64,000 nt of DNA from Calothrix parasitica NIES-267 (GTDB taxonomy: Bacteria; Cyanobacteriota; Cyanobacteriia; Cyanobacteriales; Nostocaceae). Location of the stretch: NCBI RefSeq assembly GCF_002368095.1, contig NZ_AP018227.1:8786001-8850000 (forward strand), in the 5' to 3' direction. The notes beneath the pieces were generated by a model. That model saw nothing but the letters and a program-made list of their open reading frames with translations, did not search any database and was not told the DNA's origin. Below are positions 27,182 through 37,800 of this stretch, piece by piece. Both the position numbers and the translations under genes were made by a program. Numbering within the stretch: the stretch's first letter is position 1; every line of letters begins with the position of its first letter.

Positions 27182-27877
27182 ATGAAAGATAAACAAGTTT
27201 TACTGACTGGTGCTACTGGTGGATTGGGTTCGGGTGTGACACCAATGGTTTTAGCTCAAGGTGCTTTTGTTACGATTCCTTATCGTAAATCCGAAGATGT
27301 GGAACGTTTAAAGCAGCTTATTCCACCTGCTGATTTAAATAGGGTTCAGTTTATTTCAGCAGATTTAACTTCGGAAAGTTCGGTAAAAAATTTGGTGAAC
27401 TCGATGGTGAAGGTAGACGTTTTAATTCACCTCGTTGGTGGTTTTTCGATGGGTAAAACTGATGAATATAGTTTTGAAAATTGGAAAAAAGATTTCGATT
27501 TAAACCTAAATACTACTTTTCTAGTTTGTAAGTATTGTCTGATAAGTATGTTAGGTCATAATTATGGACGTATTGTCACAATCGGTTCCCGTGGAGTAGT
27601 GGAACCTGCGGGTGGATTGGCCGCTTATTGCGCTTCTAAAGCTGGTGTTGTGGCTTTAACCAAAGCGATTGCAGACGAAACTAAGGATACTAATATTACT
27701 GCTAATAGCGTTCTTCCTAGTGTTATTGATACTGAAGCTAACCGTGAAGCAATGGGTACGGAAGAAGCCGATCAATGGGTCAAACCAGAATCCTTAGCAG
27801 AAGTTATCTGTTTTCTAGCTTCTGAAGCTGCAAAAGATATTCGGGGAGCAGCAATTCCTGTTTACGGTAAAATTTAG
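27182..27877 (+). CDS. short-chain dehydrogenase/reductase
   Basis: The 231-residue protein has a Rossmann fold with the cofactor loop TGATGGLGSG at its N-terminus. The catalytic Ser lies in TIGSRGV and the YxxxK motif is YCASK, so an active NAD(P)-dependent oxidoreductase is expected. The usual NAG motif is replaced by LVGGFSMG, a variation common in the family. The nearest functional relatives are 3-oxoacyl-ACP reductase-like enzymes, but the substrate is unknown. Two starts are possible: ATG 27170, which sits almost on top of the AGGGG ribosome site, and ATG 27182, which I prefer because the Rossmann strand begins there. It appears monocistronic. Confidence 0.85.
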   Translation: MKDKQVLLTGATGGLGSGVTPMVLAQGAFVTIPYRKSEDVERLKQLIPPADLNRVQFISADLTSESSVKNLVNSMVKVDVLIHLVGGFSMGKTDEYSFENWKKDFDLNLNTTFLVCKYCLISMLGHNYGRIVTIGSRGVVEPAGGLAAYCASKAGVVALTKAIADETKDTNITANSVLPSVIDTEANREAMGTEEADQWVKPESLAEVICFLASEAAKDIRGAAIPVYGKI

Positions 27878-28193
27878 AAGAATACTTTATAAAAATAGGC
27901 ATTTTGTCTGTAATTATACCTTGAGAGTATATCTACTTAGCATTCGCCAATTAAGTTAAAATCGCGAAAACGCAAATTATTAACACAATCCTAATTTTAA
28001 TTGTGAGTGTTAGTGTCCTAATAAATCGTATACATATACAATTATCAGTGGTGCCTACATCTAACTCAAAAGTTAAGAGTAGGAAGACGAGGTAATAAAA
28101 TTAATTCAAATTACTGTTTTGATTTGAATTAATTTGAATCAGTTTTATTTATTTTTACTCGTTTCTCCTTTTTTATTATTTTAAAGCGCCACG
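27878..28193. other. intergenic leader of the nucleotidyl cyclase gene
   Basis: AT-rich, with no gene seen. It includes a small inverted repeat at about 28098-28140 (TTAATTCAAATTA ... TTTGAATTAATTTGAA). It probably carries the cyclase promoter. Confidence 0.5.
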
Positions 28194-30533
28194 ATGAAAT
28201 ATCATGTATTAGAGAAAATTTTAAATAAACACAATGCACCACGTAAGTTTGAAAGTTTAGAGTTAGATAGCAGTTTTTGCATCTTACGTGTCTCCAAGCA
28301 GGTGCAACGTTTTAGCTATTATCCGCAAGAGTTGATATTGCAAAAAGATGTCCGTCTTGGATTCCCGGAGTTGGTCGGACTTGAAGACGTAATGATATCT
28401 ATATTAAAAGGGGAAGAAGAATTATTTGAGTTGGAAGGTATCCAGCGTTTCAATGAAGATGAAGGTGATTTTTATATAGATATATATGTTGTTGGAGAAC
28501 CTGTTGAAAATAGATTAATTATTTTAATAGAAGATGTAACTGATAGGATGCTGCTGGAGCAAAAGTTGAGCCAAAGGGTCAATGAAACGAATTTGCTCTC
28601 AAGTACTTTGGTTGCTTATAAAAATTATATGAATAAAGTTATCACTTCAATGGCAGATGCTTTGATTGTGACGACTAAAACAGGAAAAATCAAGAGGATA
28701 AATAAAGCAACTGTAGAATTATTAGGTTATACAGAAGAAGAATTAATTGATAAACAAATTTCTCTAATTATCGATGATAATAAACTGTTGCAAAAAGCAA
28801 TTCAGCAGCGTTCATTATACAAAAAATATTTTCAAAATGTAGAAGTAGTATGTCGAACAAAATCAAGAGAAAGAAAATTGATTGCTTTTTCTTGTTCGGT
28901 AATTAGTAAGAAAATTAATGGTGTAGAAGATATTGTTTATATTGGAAGAGATATTACCGCGAAAAAGCGCCGTCAGCAGCGAAAAAGCGCCCAGTACGCG
29001 ATTACGAATATCTTATCAGAATCAATTACGCTCAAAGAAGCAATGCCGCAAATTTTACAGGCAATTTGTGAAAGTTTGGGCTGGGATTTAGGGGAACTAT
29101 GGACTCCAAATCAGTACCTAAGTGTAAATCAGGATGTTTCGAGCAATCCAGTTTTAAGATGTATAGAAATGTATTCATCTCGAAGGATTGATGTGCGAGA
29201 GTTTGAAATTATTACTTGGCTAACAACTTTAAAATCTGGAGTTGGTTTAGCAGGTAAAATATGGGAAAAACTTTCTCCTTTGTGGTGTGAGGATTTGGCA
29301 AATGATAATATTTGTCCGCGACTCAATCAAGTTGAAGAAAAACAATTACACGCAGCCTTCGGTTTTCCCATTCTTAACGAAAATAAAATCTTGGGAGTGA
29401 TGATTTTCTTTAGTCGAGAGGTGCTATTTAGAGACGAAGATTTACTACAAATGATGGTTTCTATTGGCAGTCAAATCGCCCAATTTTTGCAAAGGAAGCA
29501 AGCAGAATCAGCACTTTTAGAAAGTGAAGAAAGATATCGTGATTTATTTGAAAATGCCAATGATTTGATTCAATCAGTTAATCCCTACGGACGTTTTATA
29601 TATATTAATCGTGCTTGGCAAGAAACTTTAGGATACAGCAGAGAAGAACTTGATAAAAAAACCGTCTTTGATATTGTACATCCAGATTTTAGGCTGCGCT
29701 GTCGAGAGGTATTTTATCGCGTAATGTCGAGCGGTAAATTTGAACAGCTTCAAGCTGCATTCATGACTAAAGATGGTAAAACTATTTTTTTAGAAGGAAA
29801 CCTTAACTGTAAGTTTGTCGAAGGAAAACCAGCAGGTACACGCGCTATTTTTCGCGATGTTACTGCTAGAATAATTGCAGAAAAAGCATTACAGAAACAG
29901 CAAGAGCAAACCGAACGCTTGCTACTTAACATATTACCAGCGAGTATAGCCAATCGCTTGAAACAAGAACCCGGTAACATAGCCGAACATTTCGACGATG
30001 TAACGGTTTTATTTGCGGATATTGTCGGCTTTACTCAAATTGCAACTTCAGTCAGCGCTACAACTTTAGTGAACTTATTAAATCAAATTTTTTCAGTATT
30101 TGACCGTCTTTCTTTAAAATACGGTTTAGAAAAAATCAAAACCATTGGTGATGCTTACATGCTTGTTGGTGGTTTACCCACACGAAATTCAAATCATCCT
30201 ACTTCAGTTGCTTTGATAGCTTTTGAGATGCAAAATGCTATTGCGACTTTTAATAAAAGAAATAATTTAAATTTGAATATTCGTATTGGAATGCATACAG
30301 GTTCCGTCGTTGCAGGAGTAATTGGACTGCAAAAATTTACATACGATTTATGGGGTGATACCGTAAATATTGCCAGTAGAATGGAATCTCACGGTTTACC
30401 AGGAAAAATTCAAGTTAGTCAAAAGACTTATCAAAGATTGCGACACAAATTTATTTTAGAAAAACGTGGAGAAATTTCTATTAAAGGAAAGGGTCTGATG
30501 ACTACTTATTTATTGATAGGGAATAGAGAGTAG
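28194..30533 (+). CDS. PAS/GAF-regulated class III nucleotidyl cyclase
   Basis: The 779-residue protein has, in order, a divergent PAS-like N-terminus (about 1-125), PAS (about 145-260, ending GRDITAKKRR), GAF (about 270-430), PAS (about 440-560, ending FRDVTARI), a cyclase signalling helix and a class III cyclase domain (about 600-770). The cyclase has both metal Asp residues (FADIVGFT and GDAY), a Lys in EKIKTIGD and an Asp in YDLWGDTVN, the substrate pair expected for ATP. The Asn and Arg of NIASRM are also present. It should make cAMP. There is no membrane span, so it is a cytoplasmic sensor. The GAF lacks cyanobacteriochrome cysteines. It resembles Anabaena CyaB-type enzymes only broadly. 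Confidence 0.9.
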   Translation: MKYHVLEKILNKHNAPRKFESLELDSSFCILRVSKQVQRFSYYPQELILQKDVRLGFPELVGLEDVMISILKGEEELFELEGIQRFNEDEGDFYIDIYVVGEPVENRLIILIEDVTDRMLLEQKLSQRVNETNLLSSTLVAYKNYMNKVITSMADALIVTTKTGKIKRINKATVELLGYTEEELIDKQISLIIDDNKLLQKAIQQRSLYKKYFQNVEVVCRTKSRERKLIAFSCSVISKKINGVEDIVYIGRDITAKKRRQQRKSAQYAITNILSESITLKEAMPQILQAICESLGWDLGELWTPNQYLSVNQDVSSNPVLRCIEMYSSRRIDVREFEIITWLTTLKSGVGLAGKIWEKLSPLWCEDLANDNICPRLNQVEEKQLHAAFGFPILNENKILGVMIFFSREVLFRDEDLLQMMVSIGSQIAQFLQRKQAESALLESEERYRDLFENANDLIQSVNPYGRFIYINRAWQETLGYSREELDKKTVFDIVHPDFRLRCREVFYRVMSSGKFEQLQAAFMTKDGKTIFLEGNLNCKFVEGKPAGTRAIFRDVTARIIAEKALQKQQEQTERLLLNILPASIANRLKQEPGNIAEHFDDVTVLFADIVGFTQIATSVSATTLVNLLNQIFSVFDRLSLKYGLEKIKTIGDAYMLVGGLPTRNSNHPTSVALIAFEMQNAIATFNKRNNLNLNIRIGMHTGSVVAGVIGLQKFTYDLWGDTVNIASRMESHGLPGKIQVSQKTYQRLRHKFILEKRGEISIKGKGLMTTYLLIGNRE

Positions 30534-30756
30534 TAAGTAGTAAGTAGCAAGTAGCAAGTAGTAAGTAGCAAGTAGGTAATATATTCAAAAATGTAAATTT
30601 AAATTTAAACTCGGTAGCAATTACAGCATTTATATATCAAAATCAAATTAGTTAATCTCATTTAATTTCATTAAATTAGGAAAATTATCAATAATTGCCC
30701 AAAAGTATTCTTGATTACCAATTACCAATTACCAATTACCAATTACCAATTACCAT
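30525..30756. repeat. AAGTAGT and TTACCAA heptamer tracts
   Basis: About six AAGTAGT/AAGTAGC units begin at the cyclase stop codon (30529-30575). Six TTACCAA units (30714-30755) end just before the ATG of the next gene, leaving no room for a conventional ribosome-binding site. Confidence 0.85.
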
Positions 30757-30759
30757 ATT

Positions 30760-31416
30760 ATGACAACACAAACAGCACCGATACCAGAAACTTATCAAGG
30801 TCAATTTGGTGAATTTAATATTACCAAAGATGACCGATTAGGCGTAATTGTCTACCGTGCGGGTTTAATGATAGCTGCACTTTGCTTTGCTATTGGTACG
30901 GCTTTAATTTTATTAACAGATAATCCCAATTTACAATTAATAACATTTTTGTACGCTGGTTTTAGTATTGCTCTTGGAGTCAGTTTGTTAACTATTCATA
31001 TTTATATGATAGAACTGCATCGAGCATTACAAGTTTTTTGGGCTATCGGTAGTATTTCCGCAATTGTTTTTGCTTTCTCTAACAGCCAAACTTTAGCAGA
31101 AACAATTTACAATTATCCCCTAACTATATTCGGAATTGGTTTTACCTTTGCAGCTTTGACGGGTATTTATTTTAAAGAAGCTTTTTGTTTCAACCGTTTA
31201 GAAACCAAATTCTTAACTCCCATAGTTCCGCTACTACTTTTAGGACATATGACCGGAATTCTTCCCGTAGAAGTAGAAAAAGTTTTATTAGCAACTTGGT
31301 CAGTATTTTTTATAATTTTTGCAATTCGTAAAGCAATACAAGCAATTCCCCCAGATATCGGAGATAAATCCGTATTTGAATATCTAGAAGGTCAAAGGTC
31401 AAAGGTTAAAGGTTAA
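30760..31416 (+). CDS. DUF2301 integral membrane protein
   Basis: The 218-residue protein has a polar N-terminus (FGEFNITKDDRLGVIVYRAG) and about six to seven transmembrane helices, matching the DUF2301 family of cyanobacteria and plastids, whose function is unknown. The last residues (GQRSKVKG) are read from AAAGGTC/AAAGGTT heptamers, so the repeat has replaced the native C-terminus or added to it. The ATG follows directly on a TTACCAA tract. It is probably monocistronic; dprA begins 160 bp downstream after more repeats. Confidence 0.8.
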   Translation: MTTQTAPIPETYQGQFGEFNITKDDRLGVIVYRAGLMIAALCFAIGTALILLTDNPNLQLITFLYAGFSIALGVSLLTIHIYMIELHRALQVFWAIGSISAIVFAFSNSQTLAETIYNYPLTIFGIGFTFAALTGIYFKEAFCFNRLETKFLTPIVPLLLLGHMTGILPVEVEKVLLATWSVFFIIFAIRKAIQAIPPDIGDKSVFEYLEGQRSKVKG

Positions 31417-31576
31417 AGATTAAAGGTCAAAGGTTAAGTTATAACTCCTAACTCTCCTTGTCTCCCCCTCTCCCCATCTCCCCATCTCCCCATCTCCCCA
31501 TCTCCCCATCTCCCCCCTCTCCCAATCTTGACCCAAATTTTGGGAACAATAAACCGGTAACAATGAGGATAGGAAA

Positions 31577-32695
31577 TTGACGGAAGAACGTGCGTACTGG
31601 TTGGCTTGGTCGCGAGTTTCGGGGGTTGGACCGGTACTATTACAAAGATTAAACCAACATTTTGGTTCGCCGAAAACTTCTTGGGAAGCGGATTCTTCGC
31701 AGTTGGGAGAGGTGGAAGGTTTTGGTTTACAAACTTTGCAAAAGGTAGTTCAACAACGTTCTCAAATTAATCCCGAACAGTTACTTAAACAACACGAACA
31801 AGAAAATTCCAATTTCTGGACTCCAGCAGATACGGACTATCCCCGTTTGCTACTAGAAATTCCCAGTCCCCCACCAGTGCTTTACTACCGTGGAAAGCTG
31901 GATTTAGCGGAAAATTTGGCGCATAAACCTTTAGTTGCAATCGTTGGAACGCGACAACCCACAGAATATGGTATCCGCTGGACTCGTCGTATAAGTGCTG
32001 CTTTAGTACAAAATGGCTTTACAGTGGTTTCTGGTTTAGCAGAAGGAATCGATACTGCTTCACATGCAGCTGCAATTAAAGCTGGAGGTCGTACTATCGC
32101 TGCTTTGGGTACTGGTGTGGATATGGTTTATCCCGCAAAAAACCAGAAATTATACGAACACATATTAAATCAAGGTTTTGTTGTCAGCGAATATCCGACA
32201 AAAACTCCACCCCATCGGACTCATTTTCCCCGAAGAAATCGAATTATTGCTGGTTTATCTCGTGCTGTATTAGTTATGGAAGCACCTCAAAAATCCGGTG
32301 CTTTAATTACTGCTGATTACGCTAATGAGTTTGGTCGGGATGTTTATGCATTACCGGGAAGATTGGATGATTTTTCTTCTCAAGGATGTCTAAAATTAGT
32401 TTCTCAAGGTGCTACTCCGATTCTCAAAGAATTGGATGAATTATTAAAGATGTTGGGTGCGATTCCTCAAGTTTCTACTGTTAAGAATTCGATATGTGAT
32501 GTAGAGAAGCCATTACCAGATTTACCTCCGGATTTACATCAAGTAATGAAAGCAATTTCTTCGGAATCTTTACCATTTGATTTTATAATTCAACAAACCA
32601 AAATGCCAGCAGCAGAAGTTTCTAGTGCTTTATTACAGTTGGAATTAATGGGATTGATTTCGCAACTTCCGGGAATGAGATATCAAAGGAATTAA
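31577..32695 (+). CDS. dprA: DNA-processing protein DprA
   Basis: DprA protects incoming single-stranded DNA and loads RecA during natural transformation. The 372-residue protein has an N-terminal helical region (WLAWSRVSGVGPVLLQRLNQ) and the Rossmann core with VGTRQPTEYG, SGLAEGIDTASHAAAI, AALGTGVDMVYP and KSGALITADYANEFGRDVYALPG. A C-terminal winged-helix-like part lies at about 300-370. Length and motifs are normal. The start is taken as TTG 31577, preceded by an AGGA-type site, since no upstream ATG is in frame. It suggests that the organism keeps some DNA-uptake ability; no other competence gene is in the window. Confidence 0.92.
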   Translation: MTEERAYWLAWSRVSGVGPVLLQRLNQHFGSPKTSWEADSSQLGEVEGFGLQTLQKVVQQRSQINPEQLLKQHEQENSNFWTPADTDYPRLLLEIPSPPPVLYYRGKLDLAENLAHKPLVAIVGTRQPTEYGIRWTRRISAALVQNGFTVVSGLAEGIDTASHAAAIKAGGRTIAALGTGVDMVYPAKNQKLYEHILNQGFVVSEYPTKTPPHRTHFPRRNRIIAGLSRAVLVMEAPQKSGALITADYANEFGRDVYALPGRLDDFSSQGCLKLVSQGATPILKELDELLKMLGAIPQVSTVKNSICDVEKPLPDLPPDLHQVMKAISSESLPFDFIIQQTKMPAAEVSSALLQLELMGLISQLPGMRYQRN

Positions 32696-32734
32696 TCTAT
32701 TTTGGATTTACAGTTACCAATTACCAATTCAAAT

Positions 32735-33508
32735 TCAAAAATTATCTTTCATCCCTCTTAACCGACCAAAAGTTTCCACCGAATCTTTACTATTTGCAGC
32801 AGATTGTAAAGCAGGTTCTTCCCATCTGAGAAACGGATTGGTATTCTTTTCTATTCCTAACAACGAAGGAACGGTAGATTGATTGCGACTGCGATATGTT
32901 TTAACTTCCTCAAATCGCTTTTGAAGTTCCGAATTATTACCATCTACAGTCATGGCAAATTTTAAATTCTTCAAAGTATACTCGTGAGCGCACCAAATCC
33001 TTGTATTATCGGGTAAAGCGCGAATTTTTGACAGTGAATTTACCATCTGTGCTGGTGTTCCTTCAAACAGCCGACCGCAGCCACCAGCAAATAAAGTATC
33101 TCCACAGAATAATTCTCCTGTCTCCGTAGAATCATCGGGAGGAAAGTAATAAGCGATATGAGCGCGAGTATGTCCGGGAACGAATAAAACCTCACCTGTC
33201 CGATGGGAAAAAGAAATGCGATCGCCATCTTCGAGAAATACTTTTTGTCCCGGAATTCTGCCTTTGTCGAAGCTTCCACCGTAAACCGTGAGTCGGGGAA
33301 ATTTATCGATTAATTTCTGATTACCACCTATATGGTCAAAATGATGATGGGTATTAAAAATTGCGATTAATTCCGCATTGAGTTCCTGGAGTTTATTTAA
33401 AACAGGTTCCGCTTGGGCCGGGTCAACCACAGCAGCAATATTTTGTTTATCGTCGTAGAGCAGAAATATGTAATTATCTGAAAGTACCGGTAAGCGAAAC
33501 ACCTGCAT
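32735..33508 (-). CDS. gloB: hydroxyacylglutathione hydrolase (glyoxalase II)
   Basis: The enzyme hydrolyses S-lactoylglutathione, the second step of methylglyoxal detoxification. The 257-residue protein is a metallo-beta-lactamase-fold hydrolase with THHHFDHIGG (residues 53-62), PGHTRAHIAYY, FCGDTLFAGGCGRLFEG and WCAHEYTLKNLKFA, all diagnostic of glyoxalase II. The C-terminal helical substrate domain (RSRNQSTVPSLLGIEKNTNPFLR) is also typical. The length is normal. It converges with dprA and has a five-copy repeat array upstream. Confidence 0.93.
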   Translation of the reverse strand: MQVFRLPVLSDNYIFLLYDDKQNIAAVVDPAQAEPVLNKLQELNAELIAIFNTHHHFDHIGGNQKLIDKFPRLTVYGGSFDKGRIPGQKVFLEDGDRISFSHRTGEVLFVPGHTRAHIAYYFPPDDSTETGELFCGDTLFAGGCGRLFEGTPAQMVNSLSKIRALPDNTRIWCAHEYTLKNLKFAMTVDGNNSELQKRFEEVKTYRSRNQSTVPSLLGIEKNTNPFLRWEEPALQSAANSKDSVETFGRLRGMKDNF

Positions 33509-33570
33509 AATTTAGCCTTCCTAATCCTGATTTATTCATCCCAGAACCAGTTTAGCGAAATTAAATACTT

Positions 33571-34795
33571 GTAGGGTGCTGTGACAGTTTGAATCACTTT
33601 GAACGTTGTTGTTACTGTCACGCACCAGATAGTTTATAAATACCAGAAATAATAAATAGAAAAACTGTCGTTATTATTATAAACCTATGGTGCGTTACGG
33701 CGGTTTTAATTATCAGTTTTACTTTCAAAGTGATTTGAGCCGTAACACACCCTACAATAAATAAGATTAATTATTAATCAGTTTAACTGTCACGCACCAA
33801 TTAATTTAAATCAATTTGTAGGGTGCTGTGACAGTTTGAATCACTTTGAACGTAGTAATAACATTGTTGTCACTGTCACGCACCAGATAGTTTATAAATA
33901 CCAGAAATCATAAATATAAAAACTGTCGTTATTATTATAAACCTATGGTGCGTTACGGCAGTTTTAATTATCAGTTTTACTTTCAAAGTGATTTTAGCCG
34001 TAACACATCCTACAAGAAATAATATTAATTATTAATCAGTTTAACTGTCACGCACCAATTAATTGAAATCAATTTGTAGGGTGCTGTGACAGTTTGAATA
34101 GTTTTAAACGTAGCAATAACATTGTTGTTACTGTCACGCACCAGATAGTTCCGAAATACCAAAAATAATAAATCGAAAAACTGTCGTTATCATTCTAAAC
34201 CTATGGTGCGTTACGGCGGTTTTAATTATCAGTTTTACTTTCAAAGTGATTTTAGCCGTAACACACCCTACAAGAAATAATATTAATTATTAATCAGTTT
34301 AACTGTCACGCACCAATTAATTTAAAATCAATTTGTAGGGTGCTGTGACAGTTTGAATAGTTTTAAACGTAGCAATAACGTTGTTGTCACTGTCACGCAC
34401 CAGATAGTTCATAAATACCAGAAATCATAAATAGAAAAACTGTCGTTATCATTCTAAACCTATGGTGCGTTACGGCGGTTTTAATTATCAGTTTTACTTT
34501 CAAAGTGATTTGAGCCGTAACACACCCTACAAGAAATAATATTAATTATTAATCAGTTTAACTGTCACGCACCAATTAATTGAAATCAATTTGTAGGGTG
34601 CTGTGACAGTTTGAATAACTTTGAACGTAGCAATAATATTGTTGTTACTCTCACGCACCAGATAGTTCCGAAATACCAGAAATCATAAATAGAAAAACTA
34701 TCGTTATTATTCTAAACCTATGGTGCGTTACGGCAGGTTTAATTATCAGTTTTTTTTCAAATTAATTTGAGCCGTAAAACACTCTATGAAAACTA
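33571..34795. repeat. five-copy tandem array of about 258-bp structured repeats
   Basis: Units begin GTAGGGTGCTGTGACAG at 33571, 33818, 34076, 34335 and 34593 (periods 247, 258, 259 and 258; the last unit is cut at about 34795). Each unit has two hairpin-forming pairs: GTGACAGT with ACTGTCACGCACC, and GGTGCGTTACGGC with GCCGTAACACACCCTAC. The outer ends (GTAGGGTG ... CACCCTAC, with inner CACTTTGAA / TTCAAAGTG) are inverted repeats, as in a MITE. No reading frame is conserved. The gap 33509-34874 holds no gene. Confidence 0.9.
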
Positions 34796-34823
34796 AATAA
34801 AATAGCCTGACGAAGGTCAGGCT
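34796..34823 (-). terminator. terminator of the malectin-domain gene
   Basis: On the minus strand a perfect eight-pair stem (AGCCTGAC / GTCAGGCT, loop CTTC) is followed by ATTTTATTT. It lies 52 bp past the stop of the large gene. A second GC-rich hairpin (GCCCTCACTCT / AGAGTGGGGC) lies between them. Confidence 0.8.
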
Positions 34824-34874
34824 TTGCAATTATAGCCCCACTCTTCCAGAGTGAGGGCAATTCATTTGAGTCAA

Positions 34875-37800
34875 TTAAACAAAATTAGCACTACCAGTTA
34901 ACGGTAAAAATGCATCGGTAAGCAAAGAAGTTTCACCATCACTTGTCACAGAAATATCTAATAAATCACCTGAAACATTATCAAATGAGGGTAAAATTCC
35001 CATAATCTGGTTATCTGAAACGGAAGTCAATTGTGCAGTCTCACCACCGATAGTAACGTTGGTGTTGCTCAAATCTCCGAATTCTTCACCACCAATAATA
35101 AACAAGTTACCTCCTGTGGAAGGCGCTCTCCAAGGGAAGATATCATAAGCTGTAGCACCATTTACACTAACATCGTTGGGAGTTGAAACATCGATTTTAC
35201 TTTCACTGAAGTTGATACCTACTATCGCTCCTCCGGGACCTGTTAATAAGTCTAAAGCTTTGGAATTGGGGTCTAAAGTTTCTTTGTTTGTAACTTGGGT
35301 ACCGTCTGGGGATAAAGAAATATTGAATGATTCTCCATTCCACTTTTGAGTAATTAAGTTTCCTCGCATTTGTCCAGCGAATGTGTTAGCCCGATACTCA
35401 TCAATACCGTTAGTAGATGCAGGAAAAGTTGTTAGTGGTGCGTTATGAACTCCTGGAATACTTGGGTCTTGGTCGCTGTAATAAACGTTTTGACGGGAGT
35501 CTTCTTGTCCGCGATTTCGGTTAGGATGACCGTAATATGCACCTTCCACAATTAGATTTAATTCGTCTGGTGCGTTTTGAACTGGTTTTTGAGTTGTAGC
35601 GGAAGTGGATACATCGCCAAATCCACCATTTGGGCCGTTATCTGTTGCATACAGTAAGTTGTCTGTAGTCCAAACTAAATCGTAAGGATTGCGCGTACCG
35701 CTAGCATATACAAATACGTCTACACCACCTACTACCTTTGCAACATCACCAAAAACCTGACTTTCTGCGGGGTCGAATGTTAATCCCTGTGGTGGGACAA
35801 AATCAGCAGGTAATTCATATTTAATTTCACCATTAAAATCAGGTTTGGTAATTTCTGCTTTCAAAATTGCAGCAGCAAAGGGAGATTCATCAATTCCACC
35901 GATTTTAGATGCTGGTATACCTGCATTTGTATTTCCACCGACTGCAATATACAGATTACCTTCGTTATCAAAGGTCATGCTATTAACACCGTGGTCGTGG
36001 TTGGAAACTGGTAGTCCAGTGATTAATGGTGTAATTGTTGAGAAATCTGGCCCTTCTAAAGTTGATATCTGTCCGCTGTAAGGAGATAGTTCGGTTTCTG
36101 GGAAAGATGAGCCACCGTTAGCATAAAGCTGGTTGTGAGATACATAGATTGTAGGAGAGTCAGAAGTATCGTATGGGTTGAAAGCTATACCCAAAATATT
36201 TGGATTCGATTCTCCCTCAATGGTAGTGATAGTCTGAGTATCGATGACATTGTAATTATCATCAAAAGTAAATGCTTTGATTTCCCCAGAATAGGAGCCA
36301 ACATAGAGTCTATGGTCGGGACCCCAAGCTGCTGCTGTTGGCATAAACATACTTGCAACTGTCTTTTTATCAAAGTCAATTACAACGCTATCGTTATCAC
36401 CTACAAAAACTGTAATGTTGGGCAAGCTTAAACTATCATAATCACTATCAGAACTACTAACACTGTGTGAAATATTTACAGTTTGATTTCCATCTGCAAG
36501 ATTATTATCAATTGCATTAACAGTTATACTTTGAGGTATATTCCAATTATTTGGGGTAAAAGTAACGCTATTGTTATTGGTACTAATTTTGCTATCGGGA
36601 TTTAAATTAACGGTTACATTACTCGTTGGCTGAGTGTTTAAAACGATTGAATAATTATCTCCCGTAGCTTCACCTTCAGCCACAGAGGTATTACCATCTG
36701 TTTGTTTGAAAATAACTTGAGGTCCAGTGAGAGAAACAATTTCAATAGCAGAAATTTTACCGTTATCTACACTAGCATCAAAGTCAAGATTCAAAACACC
36801 ATCGCTAACGTTGATATTGTCAACCGAGTAAATATAAGCGGAATCTTTCCCAGGGAAAAAAGCATTCTTCGATTTAGCAAAAATATCTAAATCATCAATC
36901 GCTTTTTCTCCTTCTACAGATACATCAAATATTCGCTCGTTGAAGTCATTGAAATAAATTTCTGCAAAATGTAGATTGACTCTGTAGTTACCATTGCTTA
37001 CAGGTATGTCGTACCCTAAATTTTGAGCAAAACGTTCTGTCTGATAAAGTTTATCCTCTTCAGTTTTAAAAATCTCTGAATCAGTAGAAAATTTCTTACC
37101 TCCATCAAAATACTCGTCCTTACTCCACAGGTTACCTGCGGTATCGGTATAATCATCTCCACCAGCGTTGATACGAATCGTTTTTGGTGATGGATTTGGG
37201 TTTGGATTTACTACATCCTCACCAATAATTTCAATTGCTGCTACTTTTGCGTTATCAATATTAGTCAGAAAATCTAAGTTTAAATTTCCATCACTAACGG
37301 TGACATCAAAAGATTTATCTAAAGCGAGGTTTTTACCTCCAACTTCTGCAAAAATATCGAGGTCATCAATGACTAATTGACCTTCAGCAGATAAATCAAA
37401 GCTTCTTTTACCTGAATCACCCCAATAAATTTCTGCAAACTTGATATTTACCTTATAGTCACTGTTAGAGACTGGAATAACATAGGATAAATTCTCAGCG
37501 AAGCGTTCTGTTTGATATAGCTTGTCGTCCTGAGTGTTAGTAATATCGAGATTCTTAGAGTATGTCTTACCACCAGTCGAATATTGGTCAGCACTCCACA
37601 AATTCCCATTTACATCTGTATAAGCATCCCCACCAGCATTTATACGAATAATGTTTGATGTCGGATTTGGTTCTGGGTCTGGATTTGTTATATCTTCACC
37701 AATAATTTCAATTGCTGCTAATTTTGCGTTATCAAGATTAGTCAGAAAATCTAAGTTTAAATTTCCATCACTAACGGTGACATCAAAAGATTTATCTAAA

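Noticed and set aside
33571-34795. Possible CRISPR array or origin iterons in the regular repeats
   Set aside because: The units are about 258 bp and repeat over their whole length, with no short repeat plus unique spacer layout and no replication gene nearby.
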